Shown: piece after piece, positions 1 to 11,364 of the stretch
Numbering within the stretch: position 1 is the first letter of the stretch
Layout of the letters: the number at the start of each line of letters is the position of its first letter
Assembly (NCBI RefSeq): GCF_965363235.1
Contig: NC_134849.1
Span: 51,468,122 to 51,532,121 of the forward strand
DNA length: 64,000 bases
Reading direction: 5' to 3'
From: Mytilus galloprovincialis
Taxonomy: Eukaryota; Mollusca; Bivalvia; Mytilida; Mytilidae
Program-made: the position numbers and the translations under genes
The notes under the pieces: model-generated
What the model was told of the DNA's origin: nothing
What the model saw: the letters and a program-made list of their open reading frames with translations, nothing else
The model's database searches: none

Positions 1-1310
1 CCATGAGCATGCGCTGCACAAAGAGTCAAATAGAAGAAAATCATAATATTACTCTTATACTTATTTCATGTATTTGATCATTTGAATATCCGTACTATGT
101 TTTGGCGGCCTAGACTACATAAAACCACTCAAATATCGTTTCACCTCGGCATCAGGTATATGTTCTATAACTAATCGTTCTACTCTATTAACAAGTTCAA
201 TGATTAAAATTAAAGAATGAATGATTATTTTTTCTGATAAAAGCATATGACAAAAAATTTAAACTTATTAATTTTGAAGTGGATATTTTGGTTAAAACTA
301 AAACTAAACGCGGACAAAGTATCAGTTCTATGCCGGAGGGAGATAAACTCTTAATAAAACAACAAATTGCAGTAAAATAATATTCCAATTTTCAGGCGGT
401 ACTGCTTACTGTCTTGGTGATAATCTCGGGAATTAACAGTTCACCAGTAGAGATATCGATCTAAAGGTAGGATTACCATTAGCTATCACTTAACTGCAAA
501 ATATACACATTTCGACAATTAAAGTATATTTACTGATGCTGTGTATGTTTCGACAATAATGTTATCTACATGTTGTACGTATTCCTATAGCCGCCATTTG
601 CGCCCTTTTAATAGCTGACTTGTTTCTGTATTGTTATGAATTACAGTTTAAGACGAAACACAGTAAATAATCATCAAAATTCCATCTGATAGAAAAAGAT
701 ACACGGATTGATTTGGCAGTTTGGTGGTACTTTTAGAAACCTTATTACTACGGATTTTTGCATCCTAGTTTTTATGATAAAGACCTATATCCAACATCTC
801 AGTTTGATCATTGCATGTATGGTATATGTTGTATCATTTAAATAATTTGAAAAACAAACATGATGGCGGAAACATACAAGAGGTATAGGGGAGAAAAAAC
901 ATAACCAAAACCTGCTGACCCTCCAGTAGCACATGAGATCACATGCAAGAGGCACGGAGAATGGAAATGTGAGGCCTTTGCTATGAAAGAAGAAGCCTAG
1001 TAATTTTTGCTATACGTTTTGGATGCCCTCATTATGACTAACTTTTTCCTATTTTGACAATTTTTACGTAGCCAGAAAATACGTATGTCCACTTGTATAT
1101 TAATATTTTTATTTTTTATTTTTTTGTTACAAAATTATGAAGTCGTCTCTAATTTGTATTAAAAATGTCCTATTGGTTACCGGTAGAAAATCATTTAATG
1201 TTAATGATTTGTAAGAATTGTAGGTAACCATAATCTTAAATGAACATCTTATCTTTCATGTCTTTTCAATTGTCATTTACATAACTTAATCGTATTTAAT
1301 CAAAATGACC
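1..1310. other. No gene supported; left-edge noncoding DNA
   Basis: No convincing reading frame or RNA gene is visible. The only exon-like stretch is a plus-strand piece from 396 to about 468, with TTTTCAG before it and GGTAGG after it. It encodes a hydrophobic run (AVLLTVLVIISGI) that ends at an in-frame TAA. It could be a broken signal-peptide exon. Around 900-960 there is a short piece resembling the dispersed 3'-end repeat found at 50.5 kb. Confidence 0.4.
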
Positions 1311-1514
1311 GCTCCGGTGGTCTCATGATGACGTCATCAAACCGATAGCGGACTATCTAGGGTTTGATCAGCGGCAGATTCGAACCAGACCTGGACAAAT
1401 TTCTGATAAATGTATACAAGTCTGTTGCATGATCTTATTATATTGTAGTATACATACTATGAAATAACCGATATTTCTTTAAATTCTGGAGCGTTAAATT
1501 GACAATTTACTTAC

Positions 1515-3285
1515 TGTTAGCTTTCTTGAAGCACCATTTAACTCCATGTATACTAGAATCAAAGCAACATCCTCTTGATTCACACGTTTCTGCTGAAATT
1601 CCCGCCCATCCACATTCTTCGCGGTTAATCGGTGATATATGGCATTCATCAGTAGAAAACGCTTGAATTGTAAAAAAAAACTAAAACAGAATTTCTAATA
1701 AAAGACATACTAGTAAATTTCAAATGCTGCAGAATTTATCTTCATCATCACAGGTCTAAATCAATAGCTTTGGGAAAGCAAACGGTGATAAATGGAAGGA
1801 TCTAAAAAAATGATGAAGCATCTTTTTAAATGGTTAATAAAAAAAAATCGTTTTGCGACAAAATTGTTAAAACAAAATATCTAGCATATTTATAAAGGGG
1901 AAAGTAACTTAACCCACTCTAAATCCACCATTGAAAATCCTGTACAACGAAAAACAAGAACCATATCAAATGCAATTGTTCTTAGGGAGCAAACTCCTCG
2001 GCAGTTTCAGGTACGATCCGCATACTACTCTACACTAATGATGGACTTAAGGAACATAGTTCCGGAACGGACACGTTCACTGTACGGAGTTTGCTTACGG
2101 AGTTGTAACCTTACATTTAAGACCACTGACATCCGGGTATAATTGTAAATTGTTAAATCCTTGTCAATGAATTGATCAGGTTATTAGCTTTCATATAACG
2201 AACGACATTGATGGAGATGACCCGATCGGTTCTATTTTATCGTTGGTTTTGACTGATGATTTTGTTTACATTGTCATGATGCTGGAGTAACATGGACTAT
2301 CTGGGATATTTGTGTTAGAAAAACACCCTTCTTTACAGCAAACAATATTCCTGCTATAACATGTTTTTAGAAAATATTTGGAAACAATATTATAGTTTGA
2401 TTATACAACAAAATATGAAATTTTTATTCGTATGCGTGAAAAATAGAAACAAGCATATAGAAATTCTTTTAAAAATAATGTTTACTAACACCATACTTTT
2501 CAAAGAAAAAAAACACAAACATATAACAAACACTAAGCAAAGAGGAACATTATGACATCAGATTCCTTGCGAACAACACGTGTTTATGCAATAACATATA
2601 TTAAGTTCACTCGTTACAAACAGATTGGAAAGTAAAACTTTATAAGGTAATAAAAATCAGAATGGTCGAATTAAACAGCCACTTTGTCTAAAGTGGGGAC
2701 AACTGTTTTTTTTTTTAAACTACTTTATACTCTCATATAACTTTGAAATTGAGATAAGCACAATGTCGTCAACGTTTGCCCGAGTGCAACCTTATCGAAT
2801 ACAACTCATAATTAAATACTTGTGAACTGCTGTTTTTCTTTTAATCGGGTTTCTTTTGACCATGTTTTTTTGTGTATTGTTTTAGCTTGTGGTTTTGTCG
2901 ATGCCTACAATGTATCCACCTTGTGTAACAGACGCACTAAACATGAAATTAGGTTTAAAAAAACCTTGCTTGATCACACCAACAATTTGTAATTCCTGAT
3001 GTATTATATATATTTGAGAGGAATGGATGTTTATATATGCCAGCTTTCAATTTAATAAATATATTTGTATTTCACTAGCGAAAGGGTCGTTATCCCGCTT
3101 GAAGCAATAAAATTAGACAGGATATATATATCGATGTCATATACCTTTTAAGACAAGACTGTTGAAAACTGATTTTTATATTTGCCTGAGGTAAAAAGAA
3201 TACTCACCAATCCCACTAATGACAGACAACACCAATAGCGTTATGGAAATTTTCATTTTGATAGTGATAATGTTTCAAATTAATT
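1515..3285 (-). CDS. Secreted trefoil (P-type) domain protein, spliced
   Basis: Two coding exons are read on the minus strand. Exon 2 (3285 to 3208) has an acceptor after TTTTATGCAG, a 5' UTR, ATG at 3256-3254, a 16-residue hydrophobic signal peptide (MKISITLLVLSVISGI) and a GTGAGT donor, ending in phase 1. Exon 3 (1661 to 1515) starts in phase 1 after TTCAAG and encodes a six-cysteine P domain with the blocks REECGWAG, CESRGCC and KWCF. It ends in phase 1 at GTAAGT. P domains are compact, protease-resistant modules of secreted mucosal proteins. If the last donor is not used, the protein stops three codons later (KANSK) as a one-domain secreted peptide of about 65 residues; otherwise further exons lie downstream, and I could not identify any. 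The trefoil call is firm; the 3' end is not. Confidence 0.8.
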
Positions 3286-3624
3286 CTGCATAAAACCTAA
3301 AAGATAAACATATGACATATGTTTAAAATCTAGAATAGTTAAATAAAGCTATATCAGAAGGTATCCATGGCTTATATTAAGAGTTTGGAAATAATGTTGA
3401 AATGGACATATCCTTATCAAACTTGGAGAATGTCGATGACAGGCAAATGCCATGATACCTCTCCCAAACATAATTATTTTGACCTTTTCGTTTTTTTTAA
3501 TAAGGTGCTAATTTTATTTTTATTCTACCGCCACTGGTAAGTTTGATGAAGACCAAAAAGCGCGCCTGGTATACTTAGTTGATGTTAAGGTATAAATACC
3601 ATTGCTAATTCCGGCGCTAACAGT

Positions 3625-4327
3625 TTGTAGAAAATAAACAAGTTTGGTACGAAGCGCGATCTTATTTGATGCGCAAATAAAACTCCATCGCGAAAATTAC
3701 AATTATCGAAAATATATTTACAGTATAGGCCTTATAACATTTGATGAATTTTCCAGCTTTCTAAAAAAAATTCGTTTACTTAAAGCAACCGTTTGAAATA
3801 TCGTTTTCATTGCAAAGTGGTCATAATGTGTCAACTAATATCCATTCAGGTTGAGATCATAAGTCATGTGCAATAGATATTTGATAGATATATTTCCGGT
3901 TAAACATGTTAAATTTTCATGATCTGTCTATCATTTCAATCGCAATGATACAATATTTCTTATATCAGTTAAAGCGTAAGTGCATTTGTTATTCATGAAA
4001 TTACGATCTTATTTTCTGAAGCTTTCGCTACTACTATGCAAAGAGGGACGAAAGATACCAAAGGGACAGTCAAACTCATAAATCTAAAACAAACTGACAA
4101 CGCCATGGCTAAGAATGAAAAAGACAAACAGAAAAACAATAGTACACATGACACAACATAGAAAACTAAAGAATAAACAACACGAACCCCACCAAAAACT
4201 AGGGGTGATCTCAGGTGCTCCAGAAGGGTAGAAAATATATTTTCGATAATTGTAATTTTCGCGATGGAGTTTTATTTGCGCATCAAATAAGATCGCGCTT
4301 CGTACCAAACTTGTTTATTTTCTACAA
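3625..4327. repeat. 95-bp perfect inverted repeat flanking a 513-bp spacer
   Basis: Bases 3625-3719 recur as an exact reverse complement at 4233-4327, beginning TTGTAGAAAATAAACAAG at the outer ends. The spacer contains, on the minus strand, a copy (about 4030-4232) of the dispersed 3'-end repeat also seen at 50.5 kb. The pair lies in intron 1 of the trefoil gene. It could be the terminal repeats of a short DNA transposon or an inverted duplication; no clear target-site duplication is seen beyond a possible GT. Confidence 0.8.
4030..4232 (-). repeat. Dispersed retroelement 3'-end repeat, minus strand
   Basis: Read on the minus strand this matches the sequence at 50475-50690, including the shared phrases for 'cacctgagatc', 'ttggtggggttcgtgttg' and 'gagtttgac'. 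At 50.25 kb the same sequence follows decayed reverse-transcriptase coding, so it is probably that element's 3' untranslated end. Confidence 0.65.
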
Positions 4328-4689
4328 GTATATATACATGGCATATTGATTACTATTTTGAATACAAAACGTCAAAAGTATTCAAACATTGTAATAATTA
4401 ATATTGTCAAAGTCCACAAGCTTTTTTGTCGACTAATATCCAGAATGTACAAGAGCCTGTACACTAATAGGTAAAAATTCTATGCTCATTATGAACACAT
4501 TAAAGAACATTAATTTATCAGTTGAAAAGTTAACAAGAACATTCTCCAAGTCTTAAAAATCTTCGCGAAATCGTATTGACTGTATTATCATTCATATGGT
4601 AATAATAATAAATTTGAGTTTCAAAAACTTTGAATTATTCGAAATACAAAGGAATTTTGTATCCCAGGAAGAGATAACCTTAGCAGTAT

Positions 4690-4775
4690 TTGGCAAACCT
4701 TTTGGACTTTTGGGTCCTCAATGCTCTTCAACTTTCGACTTTTGTGAACGCTCACGCATCTGGCATACAATATTA
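4690..4775 (+). repeat. Partial copy of the 'CGTTTCGTC' mussel repeat
   Basis: The stretch around 'gggtcctcaatgctcttcaact' corresponds to part of the repeat at 36390-36715 and continues into a diverged 'ctggcat' end. It explains the short open frame here, which is not a gene. Confidence 0.45.
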
Positions 4776-4980
4776 TAAACCTGATATCTTATGGGAGTTA
4801 TTTTACTTACTAATGCATCCCATATAAATATTATGCAAACAATAATAAATTATTAATTCGAAAATTAAAAAAAAGAAAAAAAAATCGTTACTTTTCAAGT
4901 TTTATCATGTGTGAACGAATTCATTTTAAACGTGTCTATCAAATAAAAGCTTTAAACTAAAAAGAACATTTAAAACTTAC

Positions 4981-5032
4981 TTTTAGTTGGATTGATGTAC
5001 AAGTATCATATAGATTTTTCCAAATGCAAGCT
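4981..5032 (-). other. 5' untranslated first exon of the trefoil gene
   Basis: On the minus strand a GTAAGTTTTA donor (4980 to 4971) follows CCAACTAAAA. The exon would start roughly 25-30 bases downstream of the TATA box at 5051-5057. It contains 'acatgcagcttgcatt', which is nearly repeated ('acatgcagcttacatt') in the first exon of the right-end gene at 62113. The transcription start is inferred from TATA spacing. Confidence 0.5.
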
Positions 5033-5112
5033 GCATGTTGAAGTTCAAAAATTTATACAAAACTCGTGACCAATAGAAAACAGCCACGACATAATTCAAC
5101 CTTAAAACGTCC
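5032..5112 (-). promoter_or_regulatory. Core promoter of the trefoil gene (TATA and CCAAT)
   Basis: On the minus strand a TATAAAT box (5057 to 5051) lies about 13 bases after an inverted CCAAT (ATTGG, 5074 to 5070). The surrounding 80 bases match the region at 62049-62130 upstream of the other secreted-protein gene, including 'ggttgaattatgt' and 'gttttctattggtca'. Conservation at two separate signal-peptide genes supports promoter function; activity itself is inferred. Confidence 0.6.
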
Positions 5113-5592
5113 ATGAACTGCTGAAATGCGAGGATAAAAGTAAAAACTAGAACAAAGTTATGCCTCCCCGGTATGCATGAATAGAGTTATGCCATTATTG
5201 AATTTAGTAAACAAGGAAATTTGATATGGTTACTTCTGAAAGACACATTTGATTCACCCGTCAAATCAATGAATTATGCCATAATATTAAACAATCGATC
5301 AGAGGAGATGACTGTATACTTCATTTATGCCGGCATGCATCATATCACAAAAAATGACACAGTTCCACATAATTTTGTAGAAAATCATGACAATTTGCAT
5401 ACATTATATATCCATACTAACAATCTTTATAGTATAAAAGATATAGCTTGAAAGCTGTAGAAGGGCAAGCATTTCATGAATAATTTGCAAATAAAAAACA
5501 TAGTCCAACATCCAGTAATAAGTGTAAAACTTAATGAAAAATAAAATCAAGATAATATACAATTCTTTAGTATTATTCACTTACACCATGCA
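5112..5592. other. Noncoding DNA, nothing recognised
   Basis: AT-rich sequence without coding bias, splice-framed exons or repeats that I recognise. The 76-codon open frame here has no family signature. Confidence 0.4.
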
Positions 5593-5878
5593 TAATTATA
5601 GATTATCGTTGATCATCTCAACGAGATTGATTTTCTCGCTTGAGCTGGTACAGCGAAAGTGAGAAAAGCAATCGAGTTGAGATGACCAATGATAATCTGT
5701 TTATCGCTATTTTATGGCTATGACGACGTTGTCAATTTCAATGTCAATTTCGTTAGCAATGCCACGTGGCCTCCTTAGTTTCTAGCGATAATTTTTCCAT
5801 CTCAAGCGAGAAGCACGATATGAAAATTATCACAAAAAAAGATCAAAAGAAAAATGCACAAAATAGCGATAATATCAA
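5592..5878. mobile_element. Hairpin (foldback) MITE-like element, copy 1
   Basis: The left half is a long hairpin. About 44 bases from 'attatcgttgatcatctcaa' pair with the reverse complement ending 'gatgaccaatgataat' around a short loop. A second pair, TTATCGCTATTTT near 5701 and AAAATAGCGATAA near 5865, brackets the right half. A diverged copy lies at 10619-10862. There is no coding capacity; the class is inferred from the inverted repeats and the presence of two copies. Confidence 0.6.
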
Positions 5879-7736
5879 ATATCTAGCTTGACAAATCATC
5901 TACCCTGCATGCATAATGACAAAGTTCATGATTTTTTCATTTTTTTAAGTCCTAAAAATCTGCACACATTTGATACATGAACTTACATCAAACATACTAT
6001 AAAAGTTCTATACTGACATTTGAGGCTGAGATAGCCTGACAAACCATGCATATACTCTATGTTAGATGGTAGACAAGACGGAAAGACAAGGGTAAAACAA
6101 TATGCCAACAAGTGTACATATACAGCATTCAAAGTTGATCATTTAATAAAATAAAACGTGAAGTTTCACTAAACTCAAAACTTCACTTGTCCAAATTCAA
6201 TTATTACATAACATTGTCTTGCTAACCTCTGATTACACTATTGCAACGTCACATGCAAAGAAGACCATGCTTGACGACGTCTCACAGAAAAAAGCATCCT
6301 TTTGCAGAACATTGACAACAACAAAGTTTGCCTACATCTCGTCGATTAACTATCAGAGATACAAGATATATTGTACTATCTCTCTATCTGTTGCGATGAT
6401 TTAGTTATATACGATCAAAAGTTAAAATTTTCTAATGTCACTGTCGATGCAAAGCTTGAATTTATACGTTTATAATCAATGGGCATATGGTCAACCTTAG
6501 CGTAAGAACAGTGGTTCCATGGCCTCAAGAGACATTTGGCTAATTGTCGTTTTTTTTTGTTATTTATTTTTTCAACTTTGCAAATAGTTTAGCTTTCAAT
6601 GTTTGATGAATGTCCAGTTGTCTATTGGAAACACAAATGTAAGCATTCGCTAAGCATGCACTAAGCAAGAAATGGGATGAGCAGGCTACTTATGCATATT
6701 ATGTCTCTGCTTTAAAATTACTGCAAAATGAAAAATTCGATAGTGAAAGTGATTCGGAAAATTGCTGGAGTAACAGATAAACAAAACATGTACCCGCTAT
6801 AATATTCAATGACAATGAGTATGTTTCAAAAAGGATGCATATAAAATAGAATAAAAGGTGCATATCTTCAATCTGTAGTCAATAACTATGCAAAATAGAA
6901 TAATGTTGACGGTAAATGTTTATTGATGACGCATACTAGATACATTTTATATATACAATGGTAAAAATTGCCGAATTCTTCATATGAGAAACCGGAGGAA
7001 AATCTGTCCGAAATTTTAGGTACACGCTTCAATCTGTTTGCAATTACTGTACGAAAATTGAGTAATATTGAAGGAAAAATGTTGGAATTACAGATGACAC
7101 AACCTAGATATCCTCTATAGTATACAAATACTAATATGATTTAGTCCACGCAAGGTTAACATGAGAAAAATGCTTTAAATCTTTCAAAAAGTAATGCAAT
7201 CACTGTACGTTTTATAATATTGAGGGAAAACCGATGGAGATACATACAGATGACATAGATAATCTACCCTCTTTATCATCCATTCCATAAACCAAATTGG
7301 AGACTCAGCTTGAAACTCTGCAAATATCTGATGGTGCACAACTGTAATACTTTTTGATAATTTTTGTAGAAAAATGTTGACACAATCTAGGCTATCTTCA
7401 TATTTCGACTAGACTAAAAGACGGAATAATGTGGTTACACAACATACTCGTAATTCTGGTGAGACATCTCTGTCATGAATAATTTGGGTTCAATTATTTT
7501 GACGCTAATTTATAAAAATGAAAATGTTATAAACATCTCCTCATATGTTTCGATCTAATTCGATAAACGAGGAAAATTTAGATTTTTGAAAGTCATATTA
7601 TACTTAATAAAAATAAATTGAATATGTTTTATATACTTGAATGGTTAGTTTTACTATAAAAAAACACTTGTACATGGACTTTCTTTTAAAAGAATGTGTC
7701 TTATGAAAATCTTACTATCAATATACTATTGAATTA
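5879..7736. other. Noncoding AT-rich intergenic DNA
   Basis: No exon with matching splice phases, no RNA gene and no recognised repeat. Short open frames (for example near 6219) lack coding signatures. Confidence 0.4.
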
Positions 7737-7803
7737 TTGTCTAACAGTACACTAACACTTGATAGGTTTTCCATAAGCAGTGATCTTAACCACAAGACCT
7801 CTT
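7737..7803. repeat. 70-bp duplicated segment, copy 1
   Basis: Nearly identical to 10026-10092 ('ttgtctaacagtac', then 'cagtgatcttaaccacaaga'). On the minus strand one frame reads TRGLVVKITAYGKPIKC followed by a stop; the other copy reads TRGLVVKITDYGKAIKCYS in the same frame. It may be a relic of a duplicated exon or a short dispersed repeat. Flanks differ immediately outside the block. Confidence 0.55.
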
Positions 7804-7901
7804 GTTAGTACTTCAACCGCACAGCGCAAGTAAGAAGGGGAAACCGTGATGAAATAAAAGGTTAACAAATGTGGGAGCTAGATAGCATTAATTGATTCTG
7901 A

Positions 7902-7920
7902 AAGAAAGAAAGAAAGAAAA
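7902..7920 (+). repeat. (GAAA)n microsatellite
   Basis: About four tandem GAAA units followed by an A-rich stretch. Confidence 0.8.
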
Positions 7921-8650
7921 ATTTTAATATACCAAATCATTTACAAATGTTATGAAAAAGTTTAATTAAAAAATAGAAAGGCATAGAAATAGAAATTTAA
8001 ATATATATATATATCGATCAATTTCATGTCTATCATCTAACTTAGTTTGCGTGTACTCCATGAATCTGTGTTGTTTTTAAGTCCGGTTAACGTTTGCAAA
8101 ACAACACGAAGGATAATTAGCAGGGAAAGTTTACAATGAATGAAATATTTTTTTGTCGATCTTATGTTATGGATTCCTAATAAATGTCAAAAATCATGCA
8201 TAGAGTACTTAGTTTAGTATTTATACATGTATTGGTTAAGTAATTTCTATAACCATATCATTTGAATTTATTACACTGAAAAGAGTCCTTCTTTCATAAC
8301 AATCTATTAATATGTACAGGATGTAATAATCATAAAATTGCAGTAGTAGTCAGGTAGCTCGCATGGCTTTCCTATCTTTGAATCATCTATGCATAATTCA
8401 TATATGGTTATTTTACTTTAACGGTACAAGTTAAGTGTTATTTTAGTTTAATTTCATAAACAAATAGAAGATCTGTTGTAGAAATGTAACAAATTTGGAT
8501 AAACAACATATAATTATTTCATCTAACAGTACAAGATCAAAGCCGACCGACAATTAAAGTGTATAAATTACATTAACACGGTTTATCAAGGACAACAAGG
8601 AAAAAAAGGAAAATACAAAGGGAGACCACATTTATATGCGAGTATTGACC
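7921..8650. other. Noncoding AT-rich DNA
   Basis: Contains a short (AT)n run near 7992 and nothing else I can identify. Confidence 0.4.
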
Positions 8651-8654
8651 AAAT

Positions 8655-9003
8655 AAGATTAAAAAACAAGAATGTGTCCATAGTACACGGATGCACCATC
8701 CGCACTATCATTTTCTATGTTCAGTGGACTGTGAAAATGGAGTAAAATCTCTAATTTGGCATTAAAAATAGAAAGATCATATCATAAGGAACATGTGTAC
8801 TAAGATTCAAGTGGATTGGACTTCAACTTCATCAAAAACTACCTCGACCAAAAACTTTAACTAGAAAACTTTACCTGAAGCGGGACAGACGGACGGACAA
8901 ACGAACGGACGGACGAACGGAGGGACGAACGAACGGACGCACAGACCAGAAATTATAATGCCCATAAATGGGGCAAAATAATGCCCGTAAATTGGGCATA
9001 AAA
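8655..9003 (+). repeat. Dispersed mollusc repeat with (ACGG)n-like core
   Basis: Starts near 'aacaagaatgtgtccatagt' and ends near 'gggcataaaaac'. It contains a degenerate GGACGGAC/GAACGGAC array at about 8885-8942 and paired 'atgcccataaa' and 'atgcccgtaaattgggcat' at the end. I recognise it as a very abundant bivalve repeat from memory; this cannot be checked here. No open frame. Confidence 0.65.
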
Positions 9004-9454
9004 ACTACGAAAATTGAATATTTGTGTACACGAAATCAAAACATGACTAACGATTGACACAACCATCATTCAGCATTTCAGATCTTTGAAAAGACGATGA
9101 ATCATAGTCGCCGAAGTAACATCGGACGTGTAATTATTGACAAACAAATACCGATAAACTATGAAAGTCGCCCAAACATTCTTCCAATCGTCCTAAAACT
9201 ATCATTTCTAAACCACAAATCAGCTGACTCTCCTAACAATTCTTAGGTTATTGCTGGATACAATATTCGTTTGATAGAATTAAGATTTAATTATTCTGTT
9301 CCCACAATCGAAGATACAAAAGTGATTACATTAGACAGTAAAAATGTATAAATAATGTTTAAATAATATTTGGTCCCAAACGTTTTAAAGACCTATGCAA
9401 TGTTCAGGTGACGTAAATGTTTTTTTATTGACGACACTAATAAAAGCAACGTCC

Positions 9455-9665
9455 AAGTGGGTCCATACCGCTGATGGTTGACTATCAGTCCCAAAAGATA
9501 GCATCAGCTCAGTAGTCAGTACATTGGTACTGACATGATTTATAACAAACCTTTCTTAAATTGTCCGTTTATAAATTTTAAAATTACAAAGAAAGTAAGG
9601 TTTCAGCTCTCTCAGGCAAAGTTGGCCTTGTATGAATGTTGCTTTTTATGTACCTTTTAAAAAAA
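9455..9665 (+). repeat. Repeat copy related to 59740-60060
   Basis: Shares 'gactatcagtcccaa', 'catcagctcagtagtcagta', 'ttgtccgtttataaattt' and 'ctctcaggcaaa' with the copy at 59740, in the same order and orientation. Part of the 'scissor' family that includes 33003 and 36392. Noncoding. Confidence 0.7.
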
Positions 9666-10025
9666 AAGTCAATTAGGTTATATCAACCAGTGGGTCAAAT
9701 CTAGCAAAAAGAACTTTAACAATGTTTAATGATCACAATTTTTACATTTTTTTCAGAAATATCAAGTTGTACTTTTTTCTCAGTTGAAAGATTGATTACA
9801 CCGTCTTATTAAACAGTAATTTGTATACAAACATCTTCCCGAAGGTATTCTATCAATATGAGAGGTATGGTAGTAAATCGTAAGAAAAATGTTTGGTCGA
9901 CTCTTTTTTCTTATTATGAACAGATAAATGTTATGAAATTAACACTTAATAATTACCTGGGTAAGTTTCTTTCATACAATGTAATTATTCAAAATACTAA
10001 GGATTTTCTATTACTATTGAATTTT

Positions 10026-10092
10026 TGTCTAACAGTACTATAACACTTGATAGCTTTTCCATAATCAGTGATCTTAACCACAAGACCTCTCG
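10026..10092. repeat. 70-bp duplicated segment, copy 2
   Basis: Second copy of 7737-7803, with a handful of substitutions. The minus-strand frame stays open through the block here, whereas the first copy stops at its end. Confidence 0.55.
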
Positions 10093-10618
10093 TTTTCCCT
10101 CCGGTTTATATGATCCGTTCATCCTATATTGACTCTTAAAATTGAAGAGTTTATCTAAAAATGAGGGTACATTTTATATGGCCTTCAAAATACCGTTTCG
10201 ATCCCTAACATCACTAAAGAGACATTTATTGTCGAAATCCGGATCTGGTGTACAAAAAAATATTAACACCTTATGTTTGTGGCATAACATCGTGGCCACA
10301 AGTTAATTGTTTTCTGTTTAGTATTAAATTTATATAAAGATCCATTTTGTTACATCTTGTGATCAATTTTATTTGGAAATCGCCAATGGCAGTCAGCAGG
10401 GTAAAAGAACATCAGTTGTTCGACTTGTTAGTCAAATGCGTTTTGTTTAAATATACTTCTTCACTTTTTTGGTCTTTTGGAAAATGTTGTTTGTGCTGTA
10501 TTTAGACCTTTCTACAACGAAATTTGTTTGACATGCACACGTATAAAAATTGCGGTTTCTATCCAACGCAATCATAGGTTTGAACGGAGTTTTCAATTTA
10601 GACTTGTATATGTATACA

Positions 10619-10862
10619 TAGATTATCACAACGAGATTGATTTTCTCGCTTGAGTCGATACGGCGAAAGTGAGAAAAGCAATCGAGTTGAGATAACCAAT
10701 GATAATCTGATAATTTACCTATGGCGACGTTGTTAATTTCATTGACAACGGCAGGTGTGCCCTTAGTTTCTAGGGATAATTATTCATATTATGCTACTGT
10801 GCTGAGAATGGAACTTATCAGACATTAAGATCAAAGGAAAATTTCGTAAATTAGCGATAAAT
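10619..10862. mobile_element. Hairpin (foldback) MITE-like element, copy 2
   Basis: Shares with 5592-5878 the segments 'gattgattttctcgcttgag', 'gcgaaagtgagaaaagcaat', 'ccaatgataatctg' and 'tagcgataa'. It has the same hairpin design but is more diverged on the right half. Confidence 0.6.
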
Positions 10863-11039
10863 ATATATCTATATAAATATTTAAAAGTTTCATATTCCAT
10901 TTGCCAGTTGTCGTCTTATGGCACATTATATTTATTGATGTTATACACTCAAAGGAGAAGGTTCGATAAGGCCCTAAAATGAGCTCTTAATCTACCTTAA
11001 ATTTGATTCGGATTTATAGACCCAGTTCATATTCAAAGA

Positions 11040-11335
11040 TAGCTAGTGAAATCGAGAATGGAAACGTGGAATGTGTCAAAGAGACGACAACAACGCGACC
11101 AAAGGACAGAAAACAGTTGAAGGCCACCAAAGGTTCTTCAAAACAGCGAGAGAATCCCTCATCCGGAGCCGGTCTGCAGCTGGCTCCTAAACAAAAATGT
11201 GTGCAAATTCAGCCAAATTGGACAACACACACCGAAACACATAAAAGAACCAAAATAAAAAAAAAAAAAAAAAAAAAAAAAACATACAACACTAAAAAGG
11301 CCAATGACCAGATACATTATGAAAAATTTATGAAA
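11040..11335 (+). repeat. Dispersed repeat 'gagaatggaaacgtggaat', copy 1
   Basis: The same unit appears at 46185-46345 and reversed at 51430-51595. It includes an A-tract of more than 20 bases at about 11259-11282. The 119-codon open frame spanning it is repeat-derived (its 'protein' is mostly T/K-rich low complexity) and is not annotated as a gene. Confidence 0.7.
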
Positions 11336-11364
11336 ATTTATATAAATGCGTTCTTTTTATGATG

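Noticed and set aside
1311..1395. tRNA-like B box (GGTTCGAATC on the minus strand)
   Set aside because: No A box at the right distance and no cloverleaf could be folded; perhaps a decayed SINE.
4084..4308. 74-codon minus-strand open frame
   Set aside because: Spans a retroelement 3'-end repeat and one arm of the inverted repeat.
11003..11362. 119-codon open frame on the plus strand
   Set aside because: It runs through a dispersed repeat and a poly(A) tract; the K-run is translated poly(A), and the same DNA recurs at 46.2 and 51.5 kb without the frame.
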